Shown: positions 17,833 to 26,851, counted from the first letter of the stretch. The stretch: 64,000 nucleotides of DNA from Conexibacter sp. SYSU D00693 (GCF_017084525.1 NZ_CP070950.1:2976001-3040000); one strand, 5' to 3'. A program made the numbers and translations. The notes: a model not told the origin generated them from the sequence alone.

Positions 17833-19139
17833 ACGGCCTCCCGGCGGGCGCGGTCGGAGACGACGAGCAGCAGCGCCAGCAGGATGAAGTTCGCCACGAT
17901 GCTCGAGCCGCCGTAGGAGACGAAGGGCAGGGTCACGCCGGTGAGCGGGATGACCTTCGTGACGCCGCCGACGATCACGAAGACCTGCAAGGCGAACACG
18001 GCGGTCAGCCCCGTGGCCAGGAGCTTGGAGAACGAGTCGCGCGCGAGCGTGGCGATCTTGAAGCCGCGCTCGGCCACCAGCAGGTAGGTGAGGATCAGGC
18101 CGCAGGCGCCCGCGAGGCCCAGCTCGTTGGTGATGACCGCGTAGATGAGGTCGGTGTGCGCCGCGGGCAGCAGGCGGCCCTGCCCGCTGCCGAGCTCGAG
18201 CAGCGACTGGCCGAAGCCCGTCCCGAGCACCCCGCCGTCGGCCTGCGCGAAGAGGGACTGCGCGAGCTGGTAGCTGCCGCCCGTCTGCTGGTTGTACAGC
18301 GCGTTGTCGAACGGGTCCTGCCAGGCGGAGATGCGGTCCTCGACGTGGCCCACGGTCGACGCGAAGAACCACGCGCCGACGGCGAACAGGAGCAGGCCGA
18401 TCAGCGGGTAGGCGGCCTTGTTCGTCGCGACGTAGACCAGCGCGAGGAAGGCCCCGAAGAACATGAGCGACGAGCCGAGGTCGCGGATGAAGACGAGCAG
18501 GAGCATCGCCACGCCCCACACCACGAGCAGCGGTCCGAGGTCCTTGAGCCGCGGGAACTGCATGCCCAGGACGCGCCGGCCCGCGGTGACCAGGAGCTGG
18601 CGCGTGTCGCGCAGGTAGGACGCGAGGAAGACGACGATCGCGATCTTGCTCAGCTCGGCGGGCTGGAACGAGATCGGCCCGACGCCGATGCCGAGGTACG
18701 CGCCGTTGACCTGCTGGCCGATGCCCGGGACGCGCGGCAGCAGCAGGAGCGCCAGGCCGCCGAGGGCGATGGTGTACCGGTAGCGCTCGAGCACGCGGTA
18801 GTCGCGCAGCAGGACGATCGTCGCCGCGAACGCCCCGAGCCCGACGACGAACCACTGCGCCTGCTCGCGCGCGAACTCCTCGTCGATCCGGTAGAGGACG
18901 ACGACGCCGAAGCACGCCAGCAGCGCGACGAGCGGGAAGAGGTACGGGTCGGCGTTGGGCAGCGTGAAGCGCAGGACGACGTGCGCCGCGAAGCACAGGC
19001 CGAGGAAGATCGCCCCGTAGGTGATCGAGAGGTCCGAGAGCTGCTCCGCGCCCTCCTGGAGGAAGATCGCCGCGAAGCCCGCCGTGACGAGCAGGGACGC
19101 GGGGACGAGGGCGAGGAGCTCGCGGTTGCGGGCGCTCAC
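17829..19139 (-). CDS. rodA: SEDS peptidoglycan glycosyltransferase (RodA/FtsW family)
   Basis: A 436-residue polytopic membrane protein with about ten helices that polymerises lipid II. Family motifs are present: FQPAELSKIAIVVFLASYL at about residues 172-190, DLGSSLMFFGAF near 220-231, AAHTDLIYAVITNELGLAG and the C-terminal PFVSYGGSSI. It is paired with the transpeptidase PbpA in the same operon. GTG start overlaps the PP2C stop. RodA versus FtsW cannot be decided from sequence alone; the actinobacterial gene order favours RodA. Confidence 0.93.
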   Translation of the reverse strand: MSARNRELLALVPASLLVTAGFAAIFLQEGAEQLSDLSITYGAIFLGLCFAAHVVLRFTLPNADPYLFPLVALLACFGVVVLYRIDEEFAREQAQWFVVGLGAFAATIVLLRDYRVLERYRYTIALGGLALLLLPRVPGIGQQVNGAYLGIGVGPISFQPAELSKIAIVVFLASYLRDTRQLLVTAGRRVLGMQFPRLKDLGPLLVVWGVAMLLLVFIRDLGSSLMFFGAFLALVYVATNKAAYPLIGLLLFAVGAWFFASTVGHVEDRISAWQDPFDNALYNQQTGGSYQLAQSLFAQADGGVLGTGFGQSLLELGSGQGRLLPAAHTDLIYAVITNELGLAGACGLILTYLLVAERGFKIATLARDSFSKLLATGLTAVFALQVFVIVGGVTKVIPLTGVTLPFVSYGGSSIVANFILLALLLVVSDRARREAV

Positions 19140-20389
19140 CGCGCCGGGCCCGCCAGCTCGCCGCGCTCGATGCTGCGGATCAGGTCGACGGCGTCGTCGT
19201 GCGAGCGCAGCTCGTGCGAGACGACCGTCCGCCGGGCGGGCGCGTTGAGGGCCGTCGCGTTGACGCCGGACTCGAACTGCTGGCTGTAGAGGTCGAGGCC
19301 CGGCAGCTCGTAGGGCACGCCGCGGAAGAGGGCCACGTAGCCCTCCTTCGTCGTGCCGACGAACCACACGCTCTGGACCGCGATCCAGCCCGCGCTGCCG
19401 ACGATGACGACGAGGACCGCGAGGACGATGAGCGGGCGCAGGACGCGGCGCACGACGCCGCGTCGCTCGGGCGCCTGCGCGACGGGCTGGCGTGGTGCCC
19501 GGGGGGCGCGGGGCGCGACGGGCGGCTCGGCCAGCGCGGCCGGCGACGTGGGCGCGGGACGCGCGGAGGCGGACTCGACGGTGTCGGGCCCGGCGGCGGC
19601 CGCGGCGGCGCGCACCTCCTCGACGGTCGGCGCGGCGGCGCCCGCCATCGTGTGCTGCTCCTCGGGGCCGCCGACCTCCTCGACCCGGAAGAGGACGACG
19701 GTGATGTTGTCGCGCCCGCCCGCGGCGTTGGCGGCGTCGACGAGCGCCCGCGCCGCCTCGCGCAGCGACCGCGCGCCGGTCAGGATCTCGGCGACCTGCG
19801 CGTCGGAGACCATCGTGGTGAGGCCGTCCGAGCACAGCAGGAAGACGTCGCCGTCGCGCGCCGGCCAGGTGTGGTGGTCCACCGCGACGGTGTCCTCGGG
19901 GCCCAGCGCCCGGGTGATGATCGAGCGCTGCGGGTGCTCCTCGGCCTCCTCCGGCGACAGCTGCCCGCGCCGGACGAGCTCGCCGACGAGCGAGTGGTCG
20001 TCGGTGCGCTGCTCGAGCACGCCGTCGCGCAGGCAGTACAGGCGGCTGTCGCCGACGTGCGCCACCGCCAGCTCGCCCACGTCGAGGTAGGCCGCGGTGA
20101 GCGTCGTGCCCATGCCGGCGCGCTGCTCGTCGGCCGCGGCGAGCTCGTGGATGCGGGCGTTGGCCTCGCCGACCATCCGCGCCAGGCGCTCCTCGACCGA
20201 GCCCGCGCCGTCGGGCAACCCGCGCGCGAAGACCTCGACGGCGGTGCGCGACGCGACCTCGCCGGCCTGGGCGCCGCCCATGCCGTCGGCGACCACGAAG
20301 AGCGGCGAGGACGCGTGGTAGGAGTCCTCGTTGTCCCGGCGCTGACGGCCGGTGTCCGTGAGCTCGACGTGCTCGGCGACGCGCAGCAG
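19136..20389 (-). CDS. pstP: PP2C-family Ser/Thr phosphatase PstP (start uncertain)
   Basis: Membrane phosphatase that reverses PknB-type phosphorylation. Metal-binding motifs DNEDS, VVADGMGGAQAGE, GMGTTL, HVGDSRLY, LLCSDGLTTM and GGRDNITVVL run through residues 15-235. A transmembrane helix (LIVLAVLVVIVGSAGWIAV) lies near 325, followed by an outer tail. The family normally starts LRVAEH-; in this frame no ATG, GTG or TTG occurs near that point. The only candidates are CTG codons at 20395, 20389 or 20386, just inside the fhaB stop. I give 20389 as a provisional coupled CTG start. Confidence 0.85.
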   Translation of the reverse strand: MLRVAEHVELTDTGRQRRDNEDSYHASSPLFVVADGMGGAQAGEVASRTAVEVFARGLPDGAGSVEERLARMVGEANARIHELAAADEQRAGMGTTLTAAYLDVGELAVAHVGDSRLYCLRDGVLEQRTDDHSLVGELVRRGQLSPEEAEEHPQRSIITRALGPEDTVAVDHHTWPARDGDVFLLCSDGLTTMVSDAQVAEILTGARSLREAARALVDAANAAGGRDNITVVLFRVEEVGGPEEQHTMAGAAAPTVEEVRAAAAAAGPDTVESASARPAPTSPAALAEPPVAPRAPRAPRQPVAQAPERRGVVRRVLRPLIVLAVLVVIVGSAGWIAVQSVWFVGTTKEGYVALFRGVPYELPGLDLYSQQFESGVNATALNAPARRTVVSHELRSHDDAVDLIRSIERGELAGPAR

Positions 20390-20396
20390 GGTCAGC

Positions 20397-20900
20397 TCAC
20401 CGGTCCAGGTAGGTGAACTCGGAGTCGCCGATGCGCACGCGGTCGCCCGCGTGCAGCGGCTGGGGACCGCTGAGCAGCTCCTCGTTGAGGTACGTGCCGT
20501 TCGTCGAGCCCAGGTCCTCGATGATGACGATCGGGCCCTGGCGGACGAGCCTCGCGTGCTGCGAGGAGGCGAACGGGTCCTCGAGGCGGATCTCCGCCCG
20601 GTCCCCACGGCCGAGCACCGCGCCCTCGCCCACGTCGTACTCCATGCCCGGCGTGTGCCCGGGCGCGCGCTCGACGACGAGGCGGGGGTCGAGGTCGTCG
20701 CCGCGGCCGAGCGTCGCCGCGCTGTGCAGGCCGGTGGCCTCCGACGGCGGGGCGGCGGCGACCGGGCCCGCGGCGCTCAGCGCGCGCGGCTCGCTCACCC
20801 GGCGCAGGTCGCGCAGCGCGCTGCGCGAGACCCACAGCAGGAAGAGGTAGAGGACGGCGAGGAAGCCGAACTTCAGGGCGACGGCGACGGGATCGAGCAC
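20397..20900 (-). CDS. fhaB: FHA-domain membrane protein FhaB (FipA-partner type)
   Basis: The 167-residue protein has an N-terminal membrane helix (about residues 8-25, LKFGFLAVLYLFLLWVS), a linker and a C-terminal FHA domain (about 90-165). The FHA domain has the phosphothreonine-binding GRGDRAEIRL, SSQHARL and DLGSTNGTYLN. It recruits Thr-phosphorylated partners of PknB to division or wall synthesis sites. GTG start immediately follows the fhaA stop with no gap. Confidence 0.92.
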   Translation of the reverse strand: MLDPVAVALKFGFLAVLYLFLLWVSRSALRDLRRVSEPRALSAAGPVAAAPPSEATGLHSAATLGRGDDLDPRLVVERAPGHTPGMEYDVGEGAVLGRGDRAEIRLEDPFASSQHARLVRQGPIVIIEDLGSTNGTYLNEELLSGPQPLHAGDRVRIGDSEFTYLDR

Positions 20901-21650
20901 CTACTCCACCTCGAAGCGCACGTCGGCGGTGCCGAGCTCGAGCCGGTCCCCGGGCTCGAGCGGGTGGGGGCCGTTGACGGGGCGGCCGTTGACCCGCACG
21001 CCGTTGGTCGACCCGAGGTCCTCGACGAGCCATCCGCGGCCGGTCGGGCGGATCTCGGCGTGGCGGCGCGAGACGTTGGAGTCGCTGAGCACGACGTCGC
21101 ACTCGCGGCTGCGGCCGATCACGACGCCGCCGGGCGCGACGACGAAGCGCTTGCCCTCGGCGAGCAGCAGCGGGCGCCGGCGGGGCTCGGCCCGCACCTC
21201 GCTCAGCGCCTCCTGCTGGCGGTCGGCGACGCTGTAGACCATCGTCTTGCCGTGGTCGGCCTGGCGGACCGACTCGCCCTGCGGCTTCACGGTCCGGGCC
21301 TGGATGCCGAACTCGCCGAGGCGCAGCTCGCGGTCGGTCTCGAAGGTGATGTGCGGGCGCGAGACGAGCGCGAGGCGCTCGCGGCGCGCGTGCTCGAGCA
21401 GGTAGGCCGAGAGCTCGTCGACGACCTCGTGCTCGACGCCCTCGTAGCGCGCGCGGTCCTCCGGCGAGAGCCAGACGACGTACTCGTTGGGGACGTACGT
21501 GCGCGACACGGAGACGGTCTTGTGCTCCTCGAGCTCCTTGACGAGGCCGCGGGCCAGCTCGACGGGCCGCACCTCGGACTTGAAGACGCGCCCGAACGTG
21601 CCCTCGACGAGGCTCGCGATCTTGGATTCGAGGTTCCTCAGGACGCTCAT
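20901..21650 (-). CDS. fhaA: FhaA: DUF3662 plus FHA domain protein
   Basis: The 249-residue protein starts MSVLRNLESKIASLVEGTFG with the N-terminal DUF3662 domain (about 1-125, including SRTYVPNEYVVWLSPED). It ends in an FHA domain (about 175-248) with VIGRSRECDVVLSD, VSRRHAEIR and DLGSTNGVRVNG. FhaA proteins bind phosphorylated MviN/PknB-pathway partners and moderate peptidoglycan synthesis. First gene of the operon; the GGGGGAAG ribosome site is good. A TAGCAT -10 lies at 21727-21732, across the stop of the upstream kinase. Confidence 0.93.
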   Translation of the reverse strand: MSVLRNLESKIASLVEGTFGRVFKSEVRPVELARGLVKELEEHKTVSVSRTYVPNEYVVWLSPEDRARYEGVEHEVVDELSAYLLEHARRERLALVSRPHITFETDRELRLGEFGIQARTVKPQGESVRQADHGKTMVYSVADRQQEALSEVRAEPRRRPLLLAEGKRFVVAPGGVVIGRSRECDVVLSDSNVSRRHAEIRPTGRGWLVEDLGSTNGVRVNGRPVNGPHPLEPGDRLELGTADVRFEVE

Positions 21651-21729
21651 GCTTCCCCCCGCGCCCCAGGCTCACGCAGCCGTGCGGGGAGGCCGGCGGT
21701 CCCTCGGCGCGACGGTGTGGCGGCGCATG

Positions 21730-23427
21730 CTACGCCAGGTCAACGTCGCGGGGGTCCCGCGAGTGACGGCGCACCAGCACCGCGAGCGCGCCGCAGAGCA
21801 CCGCTCCGGCGACGAGGCCGCGCGGCGCGGTCGGCCCGCCGGACCAGGTGAGCGCGTCGAGCAGCGCCTGCGTGCACGCCGCCGTCCCCGCCGCCCAGGT
21901 CGTGGCGAGGACGACGTCGACCGCGAGGCTGCGGCCGCGCACGAGCAGCGGCAGGACGGCGGCCGCCGCGCCCCACACCGCCGCCACGCCCAGGGCGCCG
22001 GAGCTCAAGGCGGCCCACAGGACGTCGCCCGCCGGCGCCGGCGGCGCGGCGTCCGGCGGATCACCGAGCAGCAGCGTGCGGGCGGTCGTCCCCTCGCCGA
22101 GCAGCACCCACCAGGCCCCGAGGGCGCCGACCAGCGCCCGGTGGGTCGCCTTCGGCGCCAGCGCCGCCAGCGCCGGGAACGCCCCGGCGAGGCCGAGCGC
22201 GCCGAGCGCCGGCGCGGCGGCGGGCAGCGACCACAGCCGCGGGGGCGCGTGGCGCAGCGCCAGGGCGGTGGGGACGAGGGCGGCGGCGGCCAGGCCGCCC
22301 AGCAGCGAGGACTCCGCGAGCAGCCACGAGACGACGGCGGCTGCGGCGGCGAGCCAGCCCAGCCGGGGCAGCGCCGCCACGGCGACGGCGGCGACCAGCG
22401 CGCCCTGCCACGCGGGCGCGGGCGGCTGCGGCCCGAGCGCGAGCGCCGCGCCCACCGCGGCGGCCGCACCCAGCGCGGACCACCCGCGGTCGTCGATCGG
22501 CGTGCGGCGGGGCGCCAGGACCGGCGCGAGCGGCTCGAGCGGCGAGCCCTCGATGGTCCCCGGCTCGTCACCGACGTCGCCCAGCGCGGCGTTGAGCGCC
22601 CCGCGCAGCTGCTTGAGCGTGCCACGGTGGGCGGGGTCCGGGTCCACGGCGGTGTCGATCGCCGCGCACAGGTCGAGCGGGAGGTCGCGCCGCAGCCGCC
22701 CGAGATCGGGCAGCCGCCGGCCGATGCGGCGCACGGTGGCGGTCGCCCCCTTGGCCCGCACGGGGTTGACGCCGGACAGCGCCTCGTAGACGCAGAGCCC
22801 CAACGCGTAGAGGTCGGCCTCGGGGCCGGCACCCTTGCCCTCGGCCTGCTCGGGCGCCATGTAGGCCAGCGTGCCGACCACGTCGCCGGTGCGGGTCAGC
22901 GCGTCGTCGCCGGCGAGCCGCGCGATGCCGAAGTCCGTGAGCTTCGCCGCGGGGCCCCTGGCCCGGCCCTCGTCGTCGTCGAGGGCGTCGTCGGGGACGA
23001 TCACGTTGGCCGGCTTGACGTCGCGGTGGACGACCCCGCGCTGGTGGGCGTGGGCCAGCGCGTCGCACAGCACGACGCCGATGCGCAGGACGTCGCGGTC
23101 GCTGAGCTCACCGTCGGCGCTGCGCTGGGCCAGCGTCCGGCCGTGCACGAGCTCGGAGACCAGGAAGACCGCGTCGTCGTCGGCGCCCGTCTCGTACAGC
23201 GCGACGATCCCCGGGTGCTGCAGGCGGGCGGCGGCGAGGCCCTCGCGGCGGGCGCGCTCGGCGACGTCGGCGTCGCCCGTCGGGATGCGCTTGACCGCGA
23301 CCTCGCGGTCGAGCTTCTCGTCGTGGGCGTGCCAGACCACGCCGAAGCCGCCGCCTCCCAGCCGCGCCAGCAGGCGGTAGCGGCCGAGGACCGGGGTGTC
23401 CGCGCGCGTGGACAGGGTGGTCTCCAC
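21730..23427 (-). CDS. Ser/Thr protein kinase with polytopic membrane C-terminus
   Basis: The 565-residue protein has an N-terminal kinase (about residues 10-270): GGGGFGVVW, VAVKRI, HRDVKPAN, DFG and APEQ. An acidic loop (PDDALDDDEG) precedes DFG. After a linker, residues about 320-550 hold some eight to ten Ala/Leu-rich membrane helices, so the kinase is anchored by a polytopic domain instead of one helix with PASTA repeats. GTG start at 23427, as the upstream extension is Cys/Arg-rich nonsense. Divergent from the CARDB-like gene; it lies just ahead of fhaA on the same strand. Confidence 0.85.
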   Translation of the reverse strand: METTLSTRADTPVLGRYRLLARLGGGGFGVVWHAHDEKLDREVAVKRIPTGDADVAERARREGLAAARLQHPGIVALYETGADDDAVFLVSELVHGRTLAQRSADGELSDRDVLRIGVVLCDALAHAHQRGVVHRDVKPANVIVPDDALDDDEGRARGPAAKLTDFGIARLAGDDALTRTGDVVGTLAYMAPEQAEGKGAGPEADLYALGLCVYEALSGVNPVRAKGATATVRRIGRRLPDLGRLRRDLPLDLCAAIDTAVDPDPAHRGTLKQLRGALNAALGDVGDEPGTIEGSPLEPLAPVLAPRRTPIDDRGWSALGAAAAVGAALALGPQPPAPAWQGALVAAVAVAALPRLGWLAAAAAVVSWLLAESSLLGGLAAAALVPTALALRHAPPRLWSLPAAAPALGALGLAGAFPALAALAPKATHRALVGALGAWWVLLGEGTTARTLLLGDPPDAAPPAPAGDVLWAALSSGALGVAAVWGAAAAVLPLLVRGRSLAVDVVLATTWAAGTAACTQALLDALTWSGGPTAPRGLVAGAVLCGALAVLVRRHSRDPRDVDLA

Positions 23428-23558
23428 CGCGTGTGCCTTTCGGCACCGAAGCACCTCCGTCCTCTCGGGCCGTGGAGGAAAGTGCCTGCTGGGACAGAAC
23501 TTGCACCCACGGGACGGCGCCCACGCCGGCCCGTCCACTTCTGGGAGCCTTCCCCACA

Positions 23559-24692
23559 GTGTCCTTCTTCGACGAGGGCGACGAGCCCACCCGCCAGCGC
23601 CCGGCGCGTCCCCCGCGGCCGCGCCGGCCCGCGACCGCGGGCGGCGGAGGCGGTGGCGCCGTGCGCACCGGCGCCCCGGACCCGCAGACCGCGCGCGTGC
23701 GCCAGGCCGTCGCGCTCGGCATCGGCGCCCTCGTCCTCATCCTCCTCGTCGTCGGCATCCGCGGCTGCCTCAACACGGCCAAGGAGAACGCCCTCAAGGA
23801 CTACAACCGCGAGGTCGGGACCATCGTCGAGAACTCGGCGCAGGTCTCGCGCCAGCTCTTCGACGCGCTCAACGGCGGCGCCCGCGGGGAGGACCTGCAG
23901 GTCACGCTCAACCAGGTGCGCCTGGTCGCCGAGGAGGACGTCGACCGCGTCAAGGGCCTCGACGTGCCCGACGAGATGCAGGCCGCGCAGCGCAACCTGG
24001 AGCTCGTGATGAACCTCCGCGAGGGCGCGATCGGCGAGATCGCCGGCCTCGTGCCCGACGTCGGCTCGGACACCCCGGCCACCGCCGACCGCGCGGTGCG
24101 CCGCGTGGCCGGCGAGATGCAGGCGTTCCTGGCCTCCGACGTCGTCTACTCCCAGCGCGTGCAGCCGCTGATCGCGCAGGCCCTCAGCGACGAGGAGATC
24201 GGCGGGCAGAACATCCCGTCGTCGCGCTTCCTGCAGTCGATCGGCTGGCTCGAGCCGGGGACGGTCGCCGACCGCCTGGGCGCCGAGGCGGCCGACACCG
24301 GCAACGACAACCGCGCGCCCGCACCGGGCCGCCACGGCCACGGCCTGTCGAGCGTCAGCGTCGGCGACGTCACGCTGCAGCCGGGCCAGGTCAACAACCG
24401 CATCCCGGCCGGGTCGAACATCGTCTTCCGCGTCGCCTTCGAGAACCAGGGCGAGCACGACGAGCAGAACGTCTCGGTCACCGTGCAGGTGACCGGCTCC
24501 GGACGCCCGATCACCCGTCGCAAGCGCGTGCAGCTCACGCGCGCCGGCACGGCCGCCGAGGCCGAGGTGCCGCTGGGCACCGCCCCGCCCGTGGGCCAGC
24601 CCGTGACCATCCGCGTCACGGTCGCCAAGGTCCCGGGCGAGGAGAACACCGACAACAACCGCCAGACCTACACGGCGCTCTTCACGCGCTGA
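23559..24692 (+). CDS. Single-pass membrane protein with C-terminal CARDB-like domain
   Basis: A 377-residue protein: basic, Pro-rich cytoplasmic N-terminus (1-50), one transmembrane helix at about 54-72 (LGIGALVLILLVVGIRGCL), a helical outer region (80-250), then a beta-sandwich at about 270-377. The sandwich resembles CARDB/DUF11 adhesion modules (NIVFRVAFENQGEHDEQNVS, and a closing VPGEENTDNNRQTY). The GTG at 23559 was chosen because upstream residues do not fit a membrane protein. Its place opposite the kinase hints at a wall-related role; function unknown. Confidence 0.75.
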   Translation: MSFFDEGDEPTRQRPARPPRPRRPATAGGGGGGAVRTGAPDPQTARVRQAVALGIGALVLILLVVGIRGCLNTAKENALKDYNREVGTIVENSAQVSRQLFDALNGGARGEDLQVTLNQVRLVAEEDVDRVKGLDVPDEMQAAQRNLELVMNLREGAIGEIAGLVPDVGSDTPATADRAVRRVAGEMQAFLASDVVYSQRVQPLIAQALSDEEIGGQNIPSSRFLQSIGWLEPGTVADRLGAEAADTGNDNRAPAPGRHGHGLSSVSVGDVTLQPGQVNNRIPAGSNIVFRVAFENQGEHDEQNVSVTVQVTGSGRPITRRKRVQLTRAGTAAEAEVPLGTAPPVGQPVTIRVTVAKVPGEENTDNNRQTYTALFTR

Positions 24693-24736
24693 GGTCGCGG
24701 GGGCGGGTCAGCCGTCGCGCCACCCGGCGCCGCGGC

Positions 24737-24742
24737 TACCTT
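24737..24742 (+). promoter_or_regulatory. -10 element (TACCTT) for DUF4446 gene
   Basis: TACCTT ends 8 bases before the GTG at 24751, consistent with a leaderless message. Confidence 0.4.
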
Positions 24743-24750
24743 GCTGGTCC

Positions 24751-25278
24751 GTGGACGAGCTGAGCTCCACCACCGGCGCCGTCGCCCTCGTGGCGTGCGC
24801 GGTCGCGCTGGCCGCGCTCGCGGTCGCCGTCGTCGCGACGGTGCGGCTGCGCCGGCTGCGCGCCGACCAGCGCGCCGTGCTGGGCGGCAAGGACCCGCGC
24901 GACCTCGTCGAGCACGCCGCGCACCTCCAGCACGAGTTCGAGGCGCTGCACGCCTACGTCGCCGACGTCGCCGCGCGGCTCGACGGGCGCCTGGGCACCG
25001 CCGAGCACCGCCTCGACGCGACGATCGCCTACCGCGGCCTCGTGCGCTACGACGCCTACAACGAGATGTCCGGCCGCCAGTCCACGTCGATCGCGCTGCT
25101 CGACACGTCGCGCTCGGGGATCGTCCTCAGCTCGATCCACCATCGCGACCAGGCGCGGATGTACGCCAAGCACGTCGTCGACGGCCGGGGCGAGATCGAG
25201 CTGTCGCCCGAGGAGGAGGAGGCGGTCCGCGTCGCGCTGGCAGGCGAGCCGCCCCCGCCGATCGAGCCTCCCCGATGA
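24751..25278 (+). CDS. DUF4446 family membrane-anchored protein
   Basis: The 175-residue protein has an N-terminal membrane helix (residues 9-30), a coiled-coil region (HLQHEFEALHAYVADVAARL) and a conserved beta-rich C-terminus: GLVRYDAYNEMSGRQSTSIA, LLDTSRSGIVLSSIHHRDQA and RMYAKHVVDG. This matches DUF4446, a family of unknown function common in Firmicutes and Actinobacteria. Its TGA overlaps the pheA ATG, so the two are probably co-transcribed. Confidence 0.88.
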   Translation: MDELSSTTGAVALVACAVALAALAVAVVATVRLRRLRADQRAVLGGKDPRDLVEHAAHLQHEFEALHAYVADVAARLDGRLGTAEHRLDATIAYRGLVRYDAYNEMSGRQSTSIALLDTSRSGIVLSSIHHRDQARMYAKHVVDGRGEIELSPEEEEAVRVALAGEPPPPIEPPR

Positions 25279-26138
25279 GCGCGCGCTGGGGCTTCCTCGG
25301 GCCGGCGGGGACGTTCAGCGAGGAGGCGCTCCTGCAGGTCGCCGCAGCGACCGGCGCCGAGGTGGAGCCGGTGCCGTTGCGCACGGAGCGCGAGGCGCTG
25401 GCCGCCGTCGACGCGGGCACCGTCGACGGGGCCGTCGTGCCGATCGAGAACGCGCTGGAGGGCGCGGTGACGGGGACGCTGGACGCGCTCGCCCTCGAGG
25501 TCCGCGACGTCGTCGTCCTGCGTGAGCACGTGCTGCCGGTGACCCAGGCGCTGGTCGGCGCGCCGGGCACCGCGCTGGCCGACGTCCGCGCGGTCGTCTC
25601 GCACCCGCAGGCGCTGGCGCAGTGCCGCCGGCGGCTCGCCGAGGTCGTGCCGGGCGCGGGCGAGATCGCCGCGACCTCGACGGCGGAGGCCGTCCACCGC
25701 GCGGTGAGCGAGGGCGGCGGCCTGGCGGCCGTGGGGACGCGGCGCGCGGCCGAGCTCTACGGCGGCGAGGTCCTCGCCGAGCACGTCGAGGACGACCCCG
25801 GCAACGCGACGCGCTTCGTCCTGGTGGGCCACGCGGCCGGGGCGGGGACGCCGCTGCGCGAGCCCGCCGCCGGGGCGCGCCACCGCACGACGATCGTCTT
25901 CTGGGGCGGCGGCGACGCGACGCCAGGCTGGCTCGTGCGCTGCCTGGACGAGTTCGCGTCGCGCGGCGTGAGCCTGACGAAGATCGAGTCGCGGCCGCGC
26001 AAGGTCGGCCTCGGCCACTACCTGTTCGTGCTCGACGCCCTCGGGTCGACCGCGCAGCCCGCGGTCGCCGGCGCCGTCGAGGCGCTGCACCAGCACTGTC
26101 AGGAAGTCCGTGTGCTGGGCTCGTACCCCGCCGCATAG
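25275..26138 (+). CDS. pheA: Prephenate dehydratase
   Basis: A 287-residue monofunctional enzyme converting prephenate to phenylpyruvate in phenylalanine synthesis. Catalytic PDT domain about residues 4-190: FLGPAGTFSEEAL, VPIENALEGAV, and the TRF motif in NATRFVLVG. An ACT regulatory domain follows at about 205-285 with GVSLTKIESRP and GLGHYLFVLD, the phenylalanine-binding ESRP site, so feedback inhibition by Phe is expected. ATG overlaps the DUF4446 stop. Confidence 0.95.
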   Translation: MSARWGFLGPAGTFSEEALLQVAAATGAEVEPVPLRTEREALAAVDAGTVDGAVVPIENALEGAVTGTLDALALEVRDVVVLREHVLPVTQALVGAPGTALADVRAVVSHPQALAQCRRRLAEVVPGAGEIAATSTAEAVHRAVSEGGGLAAVGTRRAAELYGGEVLAEHVEDDPGNATRFVLVGHAAGAGTPLREPAAGARHRTTIVFWGGGDATPGWLVRCLDEFASRGVSLTKIESRPRKVGLGHYLFVLDALGSTAQPAVAGAVEALHQHCQEVRVLGSYPAA

Positions 26139-26222
26139 CCGGGCTCGAACCGGAGGTTGACAGGGCGTTATCCCGCTTCGGGATGCGCCGAATCCCCTGC
26201 TAGTCTGCCCCGCAGAGCCCCG

Positions 26223-26798
26223 ATGGCCACCGCCCTGCCATCAGATCCAGTCGGGTCCGCGCCGGAGATCGAGCACCGGCGGCGCGGGCGTGATGGTGGG
26301 CGGGTGCTCGTCCTGAACGCGACGTACGAGCCGATCAACGTCTGCACGGTCCGGCGCGCCGTCGTCCTGCTGCTCAAGCAGAAGGCGGAGGTCGTCGAGC
26401 AGGCCTCGTGGGAGCTGCGCTCCGAGCGTGCCTCGATGACCAAGCCCATGGTCATCCGCCTGGTCGCCTACGTGCACGTCCCGCGCGACACGCACAAGCG
26501 CAAGATCACGCGGCGGGCGGTCTTCGCGCGCGACGGCTGGTCGTGCCAGTACTGCGGCTCGCGCGCCAACCTCACCGTGGACCACGTCATCCCGCGGTCC
26601 AAGGGCGGGCCGTCGACCTGGGACAACATCGTCGCCGCCTGCGCGCCGTGCAACCGCCGCAAGGGGGACACGATGCCCTCGCCGAGCGGGATGCACCCAC
26701 GCCGCACGCCGACGACGCCCCAGCCGCACGTCTTCATCCACGTCGCCGCGCCGCGGATCCCCGCGTCGTGGCGGCAGTGGCTGCCCGAGGCGGCCTAG
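26223..26798 (+). CDS. HNH endonuclease family protein
   Basis: The 191-residue protein has an N-terminal region VLVLNATYEPINVCTVRRAV typical of the single-copy actinobacterial HNH family. A C-terminal HNH zinc-finger nuclease domain at about 115-152 reads WSCQYCGSRANLTVDHVIPR then ACAPCNRRKGD, with the CxxC pairs, catalytic HVIP and Asn. Role unknown; the gene is widely conserved and not obviously mobile. ATG at 26223 chosen; a TAGTCT -10 lies at 26201 and a mis-spaced TTGACA at 26157. Confidence 0.88.
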   Translation: MATALPSDPVGSAPEIEHRRRGRDGGRVLVLNATYEPINVCTVRRAVVLLLKQKAEVVEQASWELRSERASMTKPMVIRLVAYVHVPRDTHKRKITRRAVFARDGWSCQYCGSRANLTVDHVIPRSKGGPSTWDNIVAACAPCNRRKGDTMPSPSGMHPRRTPTTPQPHVFIHVAAPRIPASWRQWLPEAA

Positions 26799-26814
26799 CC
26801 CCGCGGTGACCGAC

Positions 26815-26827
26815 GGTGCCGGGCACC
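26815..26827. repeat. GGTGCC-G-GGCACC palindrome
   Basis: A 6-bp perfect palindrome around one base, in the gap between the HNH and LLM genes. It shares the GGTGCCnGGCACC core with the 23-bp palindrome at 27641-27663. Confidence 0.4.
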
Positions 26828-26839
26828 GGCGGCCCGGCG

Positions 26840-26845
26840 TAGGGT
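26840..26845 (+). promoter_or_regulatory. -10 element (TAGGGT) for the LLM oxidoreductase gene
   Basis: TAGGGT ends 6 bases before the ATG at 26852; leaderless spacing, no ribosome site between. Confidence 0.38.
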
Positions 26846-26851
26846 CGCGGG

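Noticed and set aside
26157-26206. TTGACA (26157) with TAGTCT (26201) as a promoter for the HNH gene
   Set aside because: The spacing is 38 bases instead of about 17, so the two cannot form one promoter; TAGTCT alone may be real.
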